Below, piece after piece: positions 51,201 to 60,016 of a stretch of DNA of 64,000 nt (position 1 is its first letter; each line of letters begins with the position of its first letter). The stretch is from positions 62,001 through 126,000 of the forward strand of contig NZ_FMIR01000015.1 of the NCBI RefSeq assembly GCF_900095745.1, in the 5' to 3' direction. A program made the position numbers and the translations under genes. This stretch comes from Microbacterium oxydans. Its GTDB lineage: Bacteria; Actinomycetota; Actinomycetes; Actinomycetales; Microbacteriaceae. The notes beneath the pieces were generated by a model that was not told the DNA's origin, did not search any database, and saw only the letters and a list, made by a program, of their open reading frames with translations.

Positions 51201-52331
51201 TTACTTCGCTCCGTCCGCGTAGGCGCCGACCAGGCGCACTGCTCCACCGTCGACGCCCTTGGCGCCCTGCTCGAATTCGCCGGTCGGACGCGGGCCGAAG
51301 CCGACGGTCCCGACCTGCCACGAGGGCATGCCCTCGGCGTTCAGCGCCGCGATCGCGGCATCCTTCTTGTCTGCGGCGACCACGGCGAGGAAGCCGATGC
51401 CGAGGTTCCAGGTGCCCTCCGCGGACTCCAGCGTGGAGCCGGCGATGTCGCTGAGCACCCGGAAGACGGGGCTCGGCGACCAGCTGTTGCGGTCGACCTC
51501 GGCCCAGCTGCCCTGCGGGAGCACGCGCGCGAGGTTCGCCGCGATGCCGCCGCCGGTGACGTGGCTGAGGGCGTGGACGCCTCCGGTCCCGGCAGAAGCG
51601 CCGAGCTGCTCGATGAGTCGCAGCAGCGGAAGCGTGTAGAGGCGGGTCGGCTCGAGCAGAGCCTCACCCCAGGTGGTGCCGAAGTCGGCGGCGTTGTCGC
51701 CGTAGCCGATGCCGGCACGGGTGACGATGTGGCGCACGAGCGAGTAGCCGTTGGAGTGTAGTCCGCTGGAGGCGACCGCGATCACCGCGTCGCCGTCTTG
51801 CACGCGATCCGCACCGAGGATGGCATCCGCCTCGACCACACCGGTGGCCGCGCCGGCGACGTCGTAGTCACGCGGGCCGAGCAGGCCCGGGTGCTCCGCG
51901 GTCTCGCCGCCGACCAGCGCGGTGCCGGTGGCCGAGCACGCCTGAGCGATGCCGCGGACGATGTCAGCGATGCGCTCGGGGACGACCTTGCCGCACGCGA
52001 TGTAGTCGGTCATGAAGAGCGGCTTCGCGCCCACCACGACGATGTCGTCGACCACCATGCCGACCAGATCCTGGCCGATCGTGTCGTGCTTGTCGATCGC
52101 CTGCGCGATCGCGACCTTCGTGCCGACGCCGTCGGTGCTGGTCGCGAGCAGCGGGCGACGGAAGTCGCGCAGCGCGCTGGCATCGAACAGGCCGGCGAAC
52201 CCGCCGACACCGCCGAGCACTTCGGGGCCGTGCGTCGCGCGCACGGAAGACTTCATCAGCTCGACGGCAAGATCACCTGCAGCGGTGTCGACGCCGGCTT
52301 CGGAATAGGGATTGGTGGGGGAGGCAGCCAC
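51201..52331 (-). CDS. purM: Phosphoribosylformylglycinamidine cyclo-ligase (AIR synthetase)
   Basis: Fifth step of purine synthesis, 376 residues. Family landmarks are YSEAGVDTAAGDLAVELMK, GGFAGLFD, TDGVGTKV, VGGETAEHPGLL, the SSGLHSNGYSLVR loop and HVTGGGIAANLARVLP. The GTG at 52331 is 6 nt after TAGGCT, a leaderless start. First gene of purM-purF-MFS. Confidence 0.97.
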   Translation of the reverse strand: MAASPTNPYSEAGVDTAAGDLAVELMKSSVRATHGPEVLGGVGGFAGLFDASALRDFRRPLLATSTDGVGTKVAIAQAIDKHDTIGQDLVGMVVDDIVVVGAKPLFMTDYIACGKVVPERIADIVRGIAQACSATGTALVGGETAEHPGLLGPRDYDVAGAATGVVEADAILGADRVQDGDAVIAVASSGLHSNGYSLVRHIVTRAGIGYGDNAADFGTTWGEALLEPTRLYTLPLLRLIEQLGASAGTGGVHALSHVTGGGIAANLARVLPQGSWAEVDRNSWSPSPVFRVLSDIAGSTLESAEGTWNLGIGFLAVVAADKKDAAIAALNAEGMPSWQVGTVGFGPRPTGEFEQGAKGVDGGAVRLVGAYADGAK

Positions 52332-52417
52332 GCCCCCAGCCTACCGCCCGCAGGCGGTCCGACTCTCCGCGAGAGACGACCTCGGATCCGGACCCCCTCC
52401 CCGCCTACGATGGGGCC

Positions 52418-53023
52418 ATGGCCGACAAGCCGCAGTGGCTCATCCGCGAAGACGCGAGCGTTCCGGTGCTCGTCGCGCTCGCGCTGCGCCAGCAGCTCGG
52501 GATCCGGGCGCCGGAGGATCTTCCCGCCCTTCGCGATCTCGCCGTGCGCGCGCCGGACGCCGCCGATGCCTCCCCCGCCGTCGAGGAGCAGTGGCGGAGC
52601 TACTGGGACATGACGGTCGAGCCGCGCGCGCATCCGTCGGACGTGCCGCTCGAGCTCATCGACGGCTTCGACACCCTCGTGGCCCTGCCCGCCACCGGCG
52701 CGGAGGAGCTCACCACCGCGATCGCCCCGCAGGCGACATCCGCACTCCTGTACGCGCACGCCGCACATGACCGGTACGTGAGCTCGATGAAGAGCCACAC
52801 CGGGGGCGATGCCTACCGCGCCTATGCGAGTGCGATCGCGGAGTTCGAGCGCGAGGTCGGCCGTCGCGCGCACTCGTTCGAGCTGAACGTGCAGGTTCTG
52901 CCGCTGTCGCAGCGCGGCATCTGGTGGATCGGAGACCTCTCGGTCGCCGTGACCGACGGTCTGCGCCGCGACGTCGTGGCGTTCGACACCGCCATCCGCC
53001 CGGTGATCGCCGAGCTGGCGTAG
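52418..53023 (+). CDS. Conserved protein of unknown function
   Basis: 201 residues, mostly helical, acidic. N-terminus ADKPQWLIREDASVPVLVALAL; later RAYASAIAEFEREVGRRAHSF and LNVQVLPLSQRGIWWIG. No catalytic motif, signal peptide or membrane helix recognised. The ATG at 52418 is exactly 6 nt after TACGAT (leaderless). Divergent from purM and convergent with a small membrane-protein gene 3 nt away. Confidence 0.75.
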   Translation: MADKPQWLIREDASVPVLVALALRQQLGIRAPEDLPALRDLAVRAPDAADASPAVEEQWRSYWDMTVEPRAHPSDVPLELIDGFDTLVALPATGAEELTTAIAPQATSALLYAHAAHDRYVSSMKSHTGGDAYRAYASAIAEFEREVGRRAHSFELNVQVLPLSQRGIWWIGDLSVAVTDGLRRDVVAFDTAIRPVIAELA

Positions 53024-53026
53024 GGG

Positions 53027-53338
53027 TCAGTCCTCGACGACGGTCTCGCGGTCGACCTGCACGACGCGGTCGTGACGGCGGGCGATGCGCTCCATGACGA
53101 GGCCTGCGATTCCGCCCAGGGCGAGGCCGATCGGCGCGGTCCACAGCAGCAGGAACCCGAAGACCTGACCAGGCGGGTAGACGACATCGAGGGCCTGCGA
53201 CTCGTCGAAGCTGCCGGTCCAGGTGAGGATGCCGGCGGCGATGATGCCGAGCACGACGCCGATGCCCATGAGCACGCCGTACCGCGGCACACGGCGCACG
53301 GTCGCTTCGACGGTCTGGTGGGAGTCGGTGGGGGCCAT
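53027..53338 (-). CDS. Small two-helix membrane protein
   Basis: 103 residues with two transmembrane helices (about 20-40 and 60-82) joined by an extracytoplasmic loop (TWTGSFDESQALDVVYPPG), and charged ends. Family not recognised. The ATG at 53338 is 6 nt after GACAAT, compatible with a leaderless transcript. Confidence 0.72.
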   Translation of the reverse strand: MAPTDSHQTVEATVRRVPRYGVLMGIGVVLGIIAAGILTWTGSFDESQALDVVYPPGQVFGFLLLWTAPIGLALGGIAGLVMERIARRHDRVVQVDRETVVED

Positions 53339-53393
53339 AACTCCATTGTCCCACCGTCGGCGGATGGCGGGAACCGGGTCGGCGGACGGCAGA

Positions 53394-53432
53394 GAACGGC
53401 CCTCCCCGCGTCCGCCGCGGGGAGGGCCGTTC
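53394..53432. terminator. Terminator downstream of the HtaA surface protein gene
   Basis: Perfect 17-bp stem GAACGGCCCTCCCCGCG with its complement and a 5-nt loop, 17 nt beyond the stop at 53449. Confidence 0.85.
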
Positions 53433-53448
53433 CGTCTTCTGCCTCGAC

Positions 53449-56400
53449 TCAGACCTCGGTCGTCGTCTCGGCCGTCTCGTCCTTGCGGTTGCGCCGGGCG
53501 ATCAGCACACCGCCGGTCGCGGCGAGCGCCACGACCACCAGGCCGCCGACGATCCACGGCCATACCGGGGCGCCGTCTTCGTCTGCCGGCTCGGTCACCG
53601 CGGTGACGGCGGTGGTGGCTTCGGAGTCGACCTCGGCCTCTTCCTCCACCGCGACGCCGCACTCGGCGTCGACTGGGATGACCGCCGTCACCGGGTCGAG
53701 CGCCTCGCCGGCGGCGTAGGTGCCGAACGCGGCAGCCCCCGCCTCGGTCAGAGTGGCCGGGAGGGCGTCGAGCGAGAGCTTGCCGTCGACGACCGCAGCA
53801 TCACCGAGAGCGAACTCTGCGAGGCGGACGGCCTTCTGGTCGACGCTCTCGCCACCCTGCGTGGTGCCGCTCACGTCGAAGACGAGGTAGCCCTTGTCTC
53901 CGGCGAGTTCGAGCCGCGCGTTCGCGAGCGTCGTGTTCAGCGCACCGTCGTGGCCCGTGAACGTGATGCTGCCGCCATAGGTGATGACTCCGGTGAGGGT
54001 CTCGTCATCGAAGGATCCGGCGCCGTTCTCCCACACGTAGTCCGGGTAACGGTACTCGACGTCGGTCAGCGTCCAGCCACCCTTCGCGATGCCCTCGATG
54101 TACGTGCGGAACGACTCCTTGTAGCCCCACTGCAGCGAGGCCCCGTCGACCGTGCACGCACCGATCACGGTCTTCGCGCGGGTGAGCGTGAACGCCAGAC
54201 CGCGGTCGACCGAGCCCTGCAGGGTGAGCGTGTGCGCACCGTCTTCGAGGCTGGCGGGCAGCGTGCCCGACCAGGTCGCGAGGCCCGCGGCATCCGCGGT
54301 CACCGTGTCGAGAAGCACGGGGGTCGAATACACGACCACCTTGATGCCCTCTTCGTTCGGCTGGAAACCGGATGCGGTGATGGTGGCCGACTGCCCGGAC
54401 TCGAGCGCAGCGAGGTTCTCCGCGTCGACGTCGATGCCGTCCGATGCCGGCGGTGCCGCGGGCAGGGTCGTCTTCGCCTTCACGGCGGCCGCAGCCACGG
54501 TGCCCGTGTTCCCGGCAGGCGCTGCCGCGACCGAGCCGATCGTGAACGTGACCGGGTTCAGGTCGGTCGAGTAGCCCGACAGCACCCGGTCACGACCGGC
54601 CGCCGTCAGCGACGCCGGAGCGGCGGTGTACGTGACGGCACCGTTTGCCGAGACGCGCGCGGCCCGCGAGAGGTCGAGCGTCGCGAACGGCACCTGGGCA
54701 CCGCCACTCGTCACGAAGAGCGTCGCCGCTCCCGCCGAGGTGATGCGGATCTGCGGGTTCGACACGGTCACGTCGAGCACCCCGTGGTGTCCCGTGAAGC
54801 GCACCGATCCGCGGTAGACGACGCTGCCGAGCCCGGTCTTCACGTCGAAGTCTCCCCCGACGGTCTGCCCGAACTGGAACTGGCTACCCGAGCGCGTCGC
54901 GCCGTCGGAGACCGAGATCGCGCCCTGCGCGATGCCGCCCGTGATGTAGCTCGCGAACTTCGACGAGATCGCCCAGCGGAGCGATCCGCCAGGAACGCTC
55001 GCCGGCGGAGTCGTCGGCGTCGTCGGCGGCTTCGGGTCGGTGGGCTTCTCGCCGAACAGCGTGCGCCACTGGGCGTCCGTGATCGTCACGTCACCTCGCA
55101 CGTAGATCGTGTCGGCGGTCGGCATCGTGTGCTGCTTCCACACGATCACCTCGTACGACTTCGTGCGATCGAGGTTCTTCGCCGCCGTCGTGAGATCGAC
55201 CGCGAACGAGCCGAACGTGATCTTCGTCACGTACTGCATCGCGAGGAAGCCACCGCCAGCCGTCACATCCGCCTCGGTGCCCTTCTCGATCAGAGCGGCG
55301 TACGCGCCGGAGATGTCACCGAGCTTCGAGGCCGCGGCCGTCACGGTCAGACCGTCCTTCGCCGTTGCCGTCTTGACGGTCGCGCCGAGGGCGGGGCCCT
55401 CCGGGAAGATCGCGTTCCACTGCTCATCGCTGACCGGCACGGTCGCACGGGCGTAGATGGTGCCGGCATCCGGCATCGTGTGCTGCTTCCAGACGATGAC
55501 CTCGTAGGACTTCGTGCGGTCGAGGGTGTCGGCGGCCGCCGTCAGGTCGACGCTGAACGCGCCGCCGGTGATCTTCTGCACGTACTGCATCGCGAGGAAG
55601 CCACCGCCGGCCGTGACATCCGCCTCGGTGCCCTTCTCGATCACCGCGGCGTACGCCCCGGTGATCGCGCCCAGCTTCGATGCCTCCGCCGTGACGGTCA
55701 GACCGTCCTTCGCCGTCGCCGCCTTCACCGTGGCGGTGAGGCCCGCAGTGTCGCCGTAGTTGAGGGCGACGCTCTGCTCCTGGTCGGCGTTGACCACGCC
55801 ACCCGCTGCGTACGTGTAGATGCCGTACGCACCCGGGGTCGCTGCCGCGTCCTTCAGAGTCAGGGTCGCCTCGAAGGTCCCGTCGGCGGCGATGTCCACC
55901 CACTGCGAACGGATCGCCCCCTGGTACTGCGCGGGAACCTGATTCAGGACACCCTCGGAGAGCGCCCAGACCTGCGCTCCGACCGAGCGGGTCGACGACG
56001 CGGCGCCGGTGGACGGCTGCCACGTCGAGGCGAAGTTGCCGAACACCACGTACGTGCCCTGCGGCAGATCCTTCGGGATCGGAACACCGCGCCCGCCGAC
56101 GTTGGCCGCCGGGTCGTAACCGGACCCCTTCACGACGACCTTGTCGCCGGCCTTGAGGGCAGAGGCGCCGGCCGGCGTCGTGCCGTCGGCCAGGAACACC
56201 TCGATCGCCGGAGTGAGCGGCGCGGGCTGCAGGCTCTCCCACTGCGCGTCGGTGATGGCGATTGTTGCGCGGGCGTAAATCGTGCTCGCGTCGGGGTTCG
56301 AGTGCTGCTTCCAGACGATGACCTCGTAGGACGTCGTGCGGTCCAGCGTGTCGGCGGCCGCCGTCAGGTCGACGGTTAACGCGCCACCGGTGATCGAGCG

Positions 56401-57675
56401 CACGTACTGCATCGCGAGGAACCCGCCGCTGCCGGTCACGTTCGCCTCGGTGCCCGTCTCGATCACCGCGGCGTACGCCCCGGTGATCGCGCCCAGCTTC
56501 GAGCCGGATGCGGTGACGGTCAGCCCGTCCTTCGCGGTCGCGGTCTTCACAGACGCGGAGGCGAGAGCGGTCTCGGAGTAGGTCAGGGCGACGCTCTGCT
56601 CCTGGTCGGCGTTGGATACTCCGCCGGCGCCGTAGGTGTAGACGCCGTAGGAGCCCGGGGTCGCTGCCGCATCCTTCAGCGTCAGGGTTGCCTGGAACGT
56701 GCCGTCATCCGCGATGTCGACCCACTGTGAGCGGATCGCACCCTGATACTGCGAAGGAACCTGGTTCAGGACACCCTCGGAGAGCGCCCAGACCTGTGCT
56801 CCGACCGAGCGGGTCGACGACGCGGCACCGGTGGACGGCTGCCACGTCGAGGCGAAGTTGCCGAACACCACGTAGGTGCCCTGCGGCAGGTCCTTCGGGA
56901 TCGGAACACCGCGCCCGCCGACGTTGGCCGCCGGGTCGTAACCCGAGCCCTTCACGACGATCTTGTCGCCGGCCTTGAGAGCAGTGCCGGTCGCCGGGGT
57001 CGTGCCGTCAGCCAGGAACACGTCGATCGCCGGGGAGAACGGCGTCTCACCCGGGTCGGTACCGGGGTCCGTGCCCGGGTCCGTCCCGGGGTCGGTGCCC
57101 GGGTCCGTTCCGGGGTCGGTTCCGGGATCGGTTCCAGGATCGGTGCCCGGGTCAGTGCCCGGGTCGGTTCCGGGGTCCGTCCCCGGGTCGGTGCCGGGGT
57201 CGGTGGGCACGGGACCGAACACGGCGTCCCACTGCCCCGCGGAGATCGCGACGTCGCCGCGTCCGTAGATCGTCGTCTCGTTCGGGTTCGAGTGCTTCTG
57301 CCACACGAGCACCTCGTAGGACTTCGTCCGATCGAGCGAGCCGGCAGGAGCGTCGAGCGTGAACGTGCTCGCCCCTCCGGCGACGGTCGGCATCACGAAC
57401 GCCGCGTATCCGCCACCGCCGCTGAGGCCGGATTCCGTGCCCTTGACGATGAGGGCCGCGTAGGCGCCTTCGACCTCGGGCAGGCCGCTCGCCTGCACTT
57501 GCACGCTCACGCCGGACGTGGCCGCGGAGGCGACCGTCGCCGTGACCGTGGCACCGGCGGCATGCGCGGGCGGAACGATCACCGCACCGGCGGCGACGAG
57601 GAGGAAGGACACGAAAGCAGCGAGCAGCACGCGTATGCGGGTGCTCCCTGAGGATGCTGTGGCTGTGGCGTTCAC
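53449..57675 (-). CDS. Large HtaA-domain haem-acquisition surface protein
   Basis: 1408 residues. Signal peptide (cleavage near 39, PPAHA). A first YAA...SYEVLVWQKH domain (about 40-150) is followed by a Pro-Gly-Thr-Asp linker (about 155-208), then two tandem 274-residue units (each an Ig-like VFLADGTTP domain plus a YAA...SYEVIVWKQH domain) and a fourth YAA domain. HtaA haem-binding domains lie at about 894-1038 and 1175-1328. Both keep the Tyr (FASYITG; FRTYIEG) and the His (FTGHHG; FTGHDG) used for haem in corynebacterial HtaA. C-terminal helix (about 1368-1391) with RRNRK anchors it; no sortase motif. GTG start at 57675 behind GGAGAAA. Divergent from hmuTUV under iron boxes. Confidence 0.92.
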   Translation of the reverse strand: MNATATASSGSTRIRVLLAAFVSFLLVAAGAVIVPPAHAAGATVTATVASAATSGVSVQVQASGLPEVEGAYAALIVKGTESGLSGGGGYAAFVMPTVAGGASTFTLDAPAGSLDRTKSYEVLVWQKHSNPNETTIYGRGDVAISAGQWDAVFGPVPTDPGTDPGTDPGTDPGTDPGTDPGTDPGTDPGTDPGTDPGTDPGTDPGTDPGETPFSPAIDVFLADGTTPATGTALKAGDKIVVKGSGYDPAANVGGRGVPIPKDLPQGTYVVFGNFASTWQPSTGAASSTRSVGAQVWALSEGVLNQVPSQYQGAIRSQWVDIADDGTFQATLTLKDAAATPGSYGVYTYGAGGVSNADQEQSVALTYSETALASASVKTATAKDGLTVTASGSKLGAITGAYAAVIETGTEANVTGSGGFLAMQYVRSITGGALTVDLTAAADTLDRTTSYEVIVWKQHSNPDASTIYARATIAITDAQWESLQPAPLTPAIEVFLADGTTPAGASALKAGDKVVVKGSGYDPAANVGGRGVPIPKDLPQGTYVVFGNFASTWQPSTGAASSTRSVGAQVWALSEGVLNQVPAQYQGAIRSQWVDIAADGTFEATLTLKDAAATPGAYGIYTYAAGGVVNADQEQSVALNYGDTAGLTATVKAATAKDGLTVTAEASKLGAITGAYAAVIEKGTEADVTAGGGFLAMQYVQKITGGAFSVDLTAAADTLDRTKSYEVIVWKQHTMPDAGTIYARATVPVSDEQWNAIFPEGPALGATVKTATAKDGLTVTAAASKLGDISGAYAALIEKGTEADVTAGGGFLAMQYVTKITFGSFAVDLTTAAKNLDRTKSYEVIVWKQHTMPTADTIYVRGDVTITDAQWRTLFGEKPTDPKPPTTPTTPPASVPGGSLRWAISSKFASYITGGIAQGAISVSDGATRSGSQFQFGQTVGGDFDVKTGLGSVVYRGSVRFTGHHGVLDVTVSNPQIRITSAGAATLFVTSGGAQVPFATLDLSRAARVSANGAVTYTAAPASLTAAGRDRVLSGYSTDLNPVTFTIGSVAAAPAGNTGTVAAAAVKAKTTLPAAPPASDGIDVDAENLAALESGQSATITASGFQPNEEGIKVVVYSTPVLLDTVTADAAGLATWSGTLPASLEDGAHTLTLQGSVDRGLAFTLTRAKTVIGACTVDGASLQWGYKESFRTYIEGIAKGGWTLTDVEYRYPDYVWENGAGSFDDETLTGVITYGGSITFTGHDGALNTTLANARLELAGDKGYLVFDVSGTTQGGESVDQKAVRLAEFALGDAAVVDGKLSLDALPATLTEAGAAAFGTYAAGEALDPVTAVIPVDAECGVAVEEEAEVDSEATTAVTAVTEPADEDGAPVWPWIVGGLVVVALAATGGVLIARRNRKDETAETTTEV
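55397..57040. repeat. 822-bp tandem duplication within the HtaA gene
   Basis: Two in-frame copies of an 822-bp unit (274 codons); for example the stretch starting GAACACCACGTA occurs at 56041 and 56863. Parts of the Ig-like domain are almost identical at nucleotide level, so the duplication is recent or kept similar by recombination. Boundaries approximate. Confidence 0.8.
57049..57211. repeat. 12-nt minisatellite encoding a PGTD linker
   Basis: About a dozen tandem 12-nt units (CCCGGGTCGGTG-type) encode repeated Pro-Gly-Thr-Asp in the HtaA protein. Third positions vary between units. Confidence 0.9.
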
Positions 57676-57756
57676 GTTTCTCCACGGCTCCGGGCACGCA
57701 GAAGAGCACGCGCGCCGCCGGTGCCGCAATGCAGTCGGGCGAAGGGTCGGATGTTG

Positions 57757-57776
57757 GTTAGGCTTGGCTAAGCAAG
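57757..57776. promoter_or_regulatory. DtxR/IdeR-type iron box, HtaA side
   Basis: TTAGGCTTGGCTAAGCAA (57758-57775) fits the 19-bp iron-box consensus TTAGGTTAGCCTAACCTAA at most positions. Upstream of the HtaA gene on the minus strand. Confidence 0.7.
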
Positions 57777-57821
57777 CCGCCATTCCTGAGCGTAGAGGTG
57801 CGAATCAGCGCGCGTCAAGTT

Positions 57822-57840
57822 TTAGGATAGCCTTGCCTAA
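57822..57840. promoter_or_regulatory. DtxR/IdeR-type iron box overlapping the hmuT start
   Basis: TTAGGATAGCCTTGCCTAA matches the iron-box consensus closely; its last A is the first base of the hmuT ATG, and TAGGAT inside it can serve as -10. Iron-bound repressor would block transcription directly. Confidence 0.8.
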
Positions 57841-58946
57841 TGCGTCGCGTCTTTGCCGTCTTCCTCGTCGCCGCTCTCGCCACAGGTCTCACTGCGTGCG
57901 CCGAGCCGGGAGCGAACGCCGCACCACCCACGGCCGCAGAAGACACCTGCCCGCAGGCGTCCGCTCCCCTCGCCTCGCTCGATCTGATCGACGACGTGCG
58001 CGGGCATGAGGGCCCTTCCACCGCGTGCCTCTCCAGCCGCGCGATCGAGGCCGTCGACGACGACACCGCGCCGAAGCTCCCGGTCACGGTGACCGACAGC
58101 GAGGGCCGCGAGATCGAGATCACCGACGTCGACCGCATCCTCCCGATCGACATCTCGGGCACGATCGCGTCGACCGTGTTCGCCCTCGGACTCGGCGATC
58201 AGGTCGTCGGCCGCGACGCATCCACCGTCTTCGCCGGAACGGAAGACCTCCCGGTCGTCACCAAGACCGGACACACGCTCAACGCCGAGGCGATCCTCGA
58301 GCTCGCGCCGACCGTCGTCCTCACCGACACCACGATCGGTCCGAAAGAGGTCCGTCAGCAGCTGCGCGACGCCGGCATCGCGGTCGTGGTGATCTCCAGC
58401 GATCGGCGACTCGACACCACCGACGAGCTGGTCACCGAGATCGCCACAGCCCTCGGGGTGCCCAGCCGGGGCGAGGCGCTCATCGCGCGGCTCGACGCCT
58501 CGGTCGACGAGACACTCGCCGAGATCGCCGAGGTCGTGCCCGCCGACGAGTCCGATCGCGCACGCATGCTCTTCCTCTACGTGCGCGGTAGCGCCAACGT
58601 CTACTACATCTTCGGCGAGGACTCCGGCGCCGACTCCCTCATCGACGCGGTCGGCGGGGTCGACGTCGCGGCCGAGATCGGCTGGGAGGGCATGAAGCCG
58701 ATGACCGCCGAGGCCCTCGTCGCCGCGCAGCCCGATGTGCTGGTGATGATGACCGATGGACTCGAGTCGGTCGGGGGCATCGACGGCTTGATCGAGCGGA
58801 TCCCGGCCGTCGCCGAGACACCAGCCGGAGCGCACCGTCGGGTGATCGACATGGCCGACAGCGAGATCCTCAGCTTCGGCCCGCGCACCGCCGATGTGAT
58901 CGGCGCCCTGGCCCGCGCCCTGTACGCCCCCGAGCCCGCGAAGTGA
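57840..58946 (+). CDS. hmuT: Haem ABC transporter substrate-binding lipoprotein
   Basis: 368 residues. Signal peptide with lipobox LTAC near residue 20, then a class III binding-protein fold: VFALGLGDQVVGRDAST, LELAPTVVLTD, a long helix, then VYYIFGEDSGADSLIDAVGG and LSFGPRTADVIGAL. It takes haem from HtaA-type surface proteins and passes it to HmuUV. First gene of a three-gene operon with a DtxR box over its start codon. Confidence 0.92.
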   Translation: MRRVFAVFLVAALATGLTACAEPGANAAPPTAAEDTCPQASAPLASLDLIDDVRGHEGPSTACLSSRAIEAVDDDTAPKLPVTVTDSEGREIEITDVDRILPIDISGTIASTVFALGLGDQVVGRDASTVFAGTEDLPVVTKTGHTLNAEAILELAPTVVLTDTTIGPKEVRQQLRDAGIAVVVISSDRRLDTTDELVTEIATALGVPSRGEALIARLDASVDETLAEIAEVVPADESDRARMLFLYVRGSANVYYIFGEDSGADSLIDAVGGVDVAAEIGWEGMKPMTAEALVAAQPDVLVMMTDGLESVGGIDGLIERIPAVAETPAGAHRRVIDMADSEILSFGPRTADVIGALARALYAPEPAK

Positions 58947-60016
58947 CCGGCGAGGTCGTCACTCCGACGCCGACCAGGCACCGGAGACTCCGGTTCGCCC
59001 TGGTGACGGTGGGCCTGGTCGTCGCACTCGCGATCACCTGCGTCGTCTCGATCACGAGCGGGCAGTACGACCTGTCCCCCACCGCGCTGGTCGGTGTGCT
59101 GCTGCGCGGCGTCGGGATCGACACCGCCTGGGCGCCCGCGGCGTCCACCGACTACGGCGTGATCTTCAACCTGCGGATGCCGCGCATCGTGCTCGGCCTC
59201 CTCGTCGGCGCGGCCCTCGCCGTCTCGGGCGTGCTCATGCAGGCGATCTTCGGCAACCCACTCGCGGATGCCGGCGTCGTCGGCGTCTCGTCGGGTGCGG
59301 CGCTCGGAGCGGCAGCGAGCATCACGTTCGGACTCGCGACCTTCGGGATGTGGACCACGCCCGCATTCGCGTTCGCCGGCGGCCTGATCGCCGTGTTCTC
59401 GGTGTACTTCATCAGCCGATCCGGCGGCCGCACCGAGGTCGTGACGCTGCTGCTCACGGGCATCGCGATCAACGCCATCGCCGGCGCGGGCTTGGCCTTC
59501 CTCACGTTCCTCGGCACGACGTCGACGCGCGAGCAGATCGTGTTCTGGCAGCTCGGGTCGCTGAACGGCGCCCTGTGGTCGAACATCCAGCTGGTCGCGC
59601 CGCTCGTCCTGATCGGCGTCGTGGTCGCCCTGATCGTGGCCCCCAGCCTCGACCTCTTCGCCCTCGGCGAGCGCACCGCGCGACACCTCGGCGTCAATGT
59701 CGAGCTGCTGCGGATCGTGGTCATCGTGACGGTCGCGCTGCTGGTGTGCGCGGCGGTCGCTTTCGCCGGGATCATCGGCTTCGCCGGACTCATCGTGCCG
59801 CACCTGATGCGCATGCTGATCGGCCCGGCGCACCTGCCGCTGGTGATCGCCTCGGCGCTCGGCGGCGCACTGCTCATCGCCGTCGCCGACCTCGTCGCGC
59901 GCACCGCCGTTCCGCTCGCCGACCTGCCGATCGGCATGATCACCTCGCTCGTGGGCGGCCCGTTCTTCCTGTGGCTGCTCGTGCGCACGCGCCGCCGTTC
60001 GGGAGGCTGGGCATGA
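58943..60016 (+). CDS. hmuU: Haem ABC transporter permease
   Basis: FecCD-family permease of 357 residues, about ten helices. RMPRIVLGLLVGAALAVSGVLMQAIFGNPLADAGVVGVSSGAALG is the characteristic region, and GFAGLIVPHLMRMLIGP is the ATPase-coupling loop. The GTG at 58943 overlaps the hmuT stop and the 3' end overlaps hmuV by ATGA. Confidence 0.94.
   Translation: MTGEVVTPTPTRHRRLRFALVTVGLVVALAITCVVSITSGQYDLSPTALVGVLLRGVGIDTAWAPAASTDYGVIFNLRMPRIVLGLLVGAALAVSGVLMQAIFGNPLADAGVVGVSSGAALGAAASITFGLATFGMWTTPAFAFAGGLIAVFSVYFISRSGGRTEVVTLLLTGIAINAIAGAGLAFLTFLGTTSTREQIVFWQLGSLNGALWSNIQLVAPLVLIGVVVALIVAPSLDLFALGERTARHLGVNVELLRIVVIVTVALLVCAAVAFAGIIGFAGLIVPHLMRMLIGPAHLPLVIASALGGALLIAVADLVARTAVPLADLPIGMITSLVGGPFFLWLLVRTRRRSGGWA

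Noticed and set aside
53680..53770. Sortase motif in the HtaA protein
   Set aside because: LPATL appears in the second HtaA domain but lacks the final Gly and is far from the C-terminal helix; anchoring is by the helix itself.
57049..57211. Tandem repeats that could be mistaken for a CRISPR array
   Set aside because: 12-nt units without spacers, in frame, coding for a Pro-Gly-Thr-Asp linker. The 33-nt helicase repeats are likewise coding tandem repeats.
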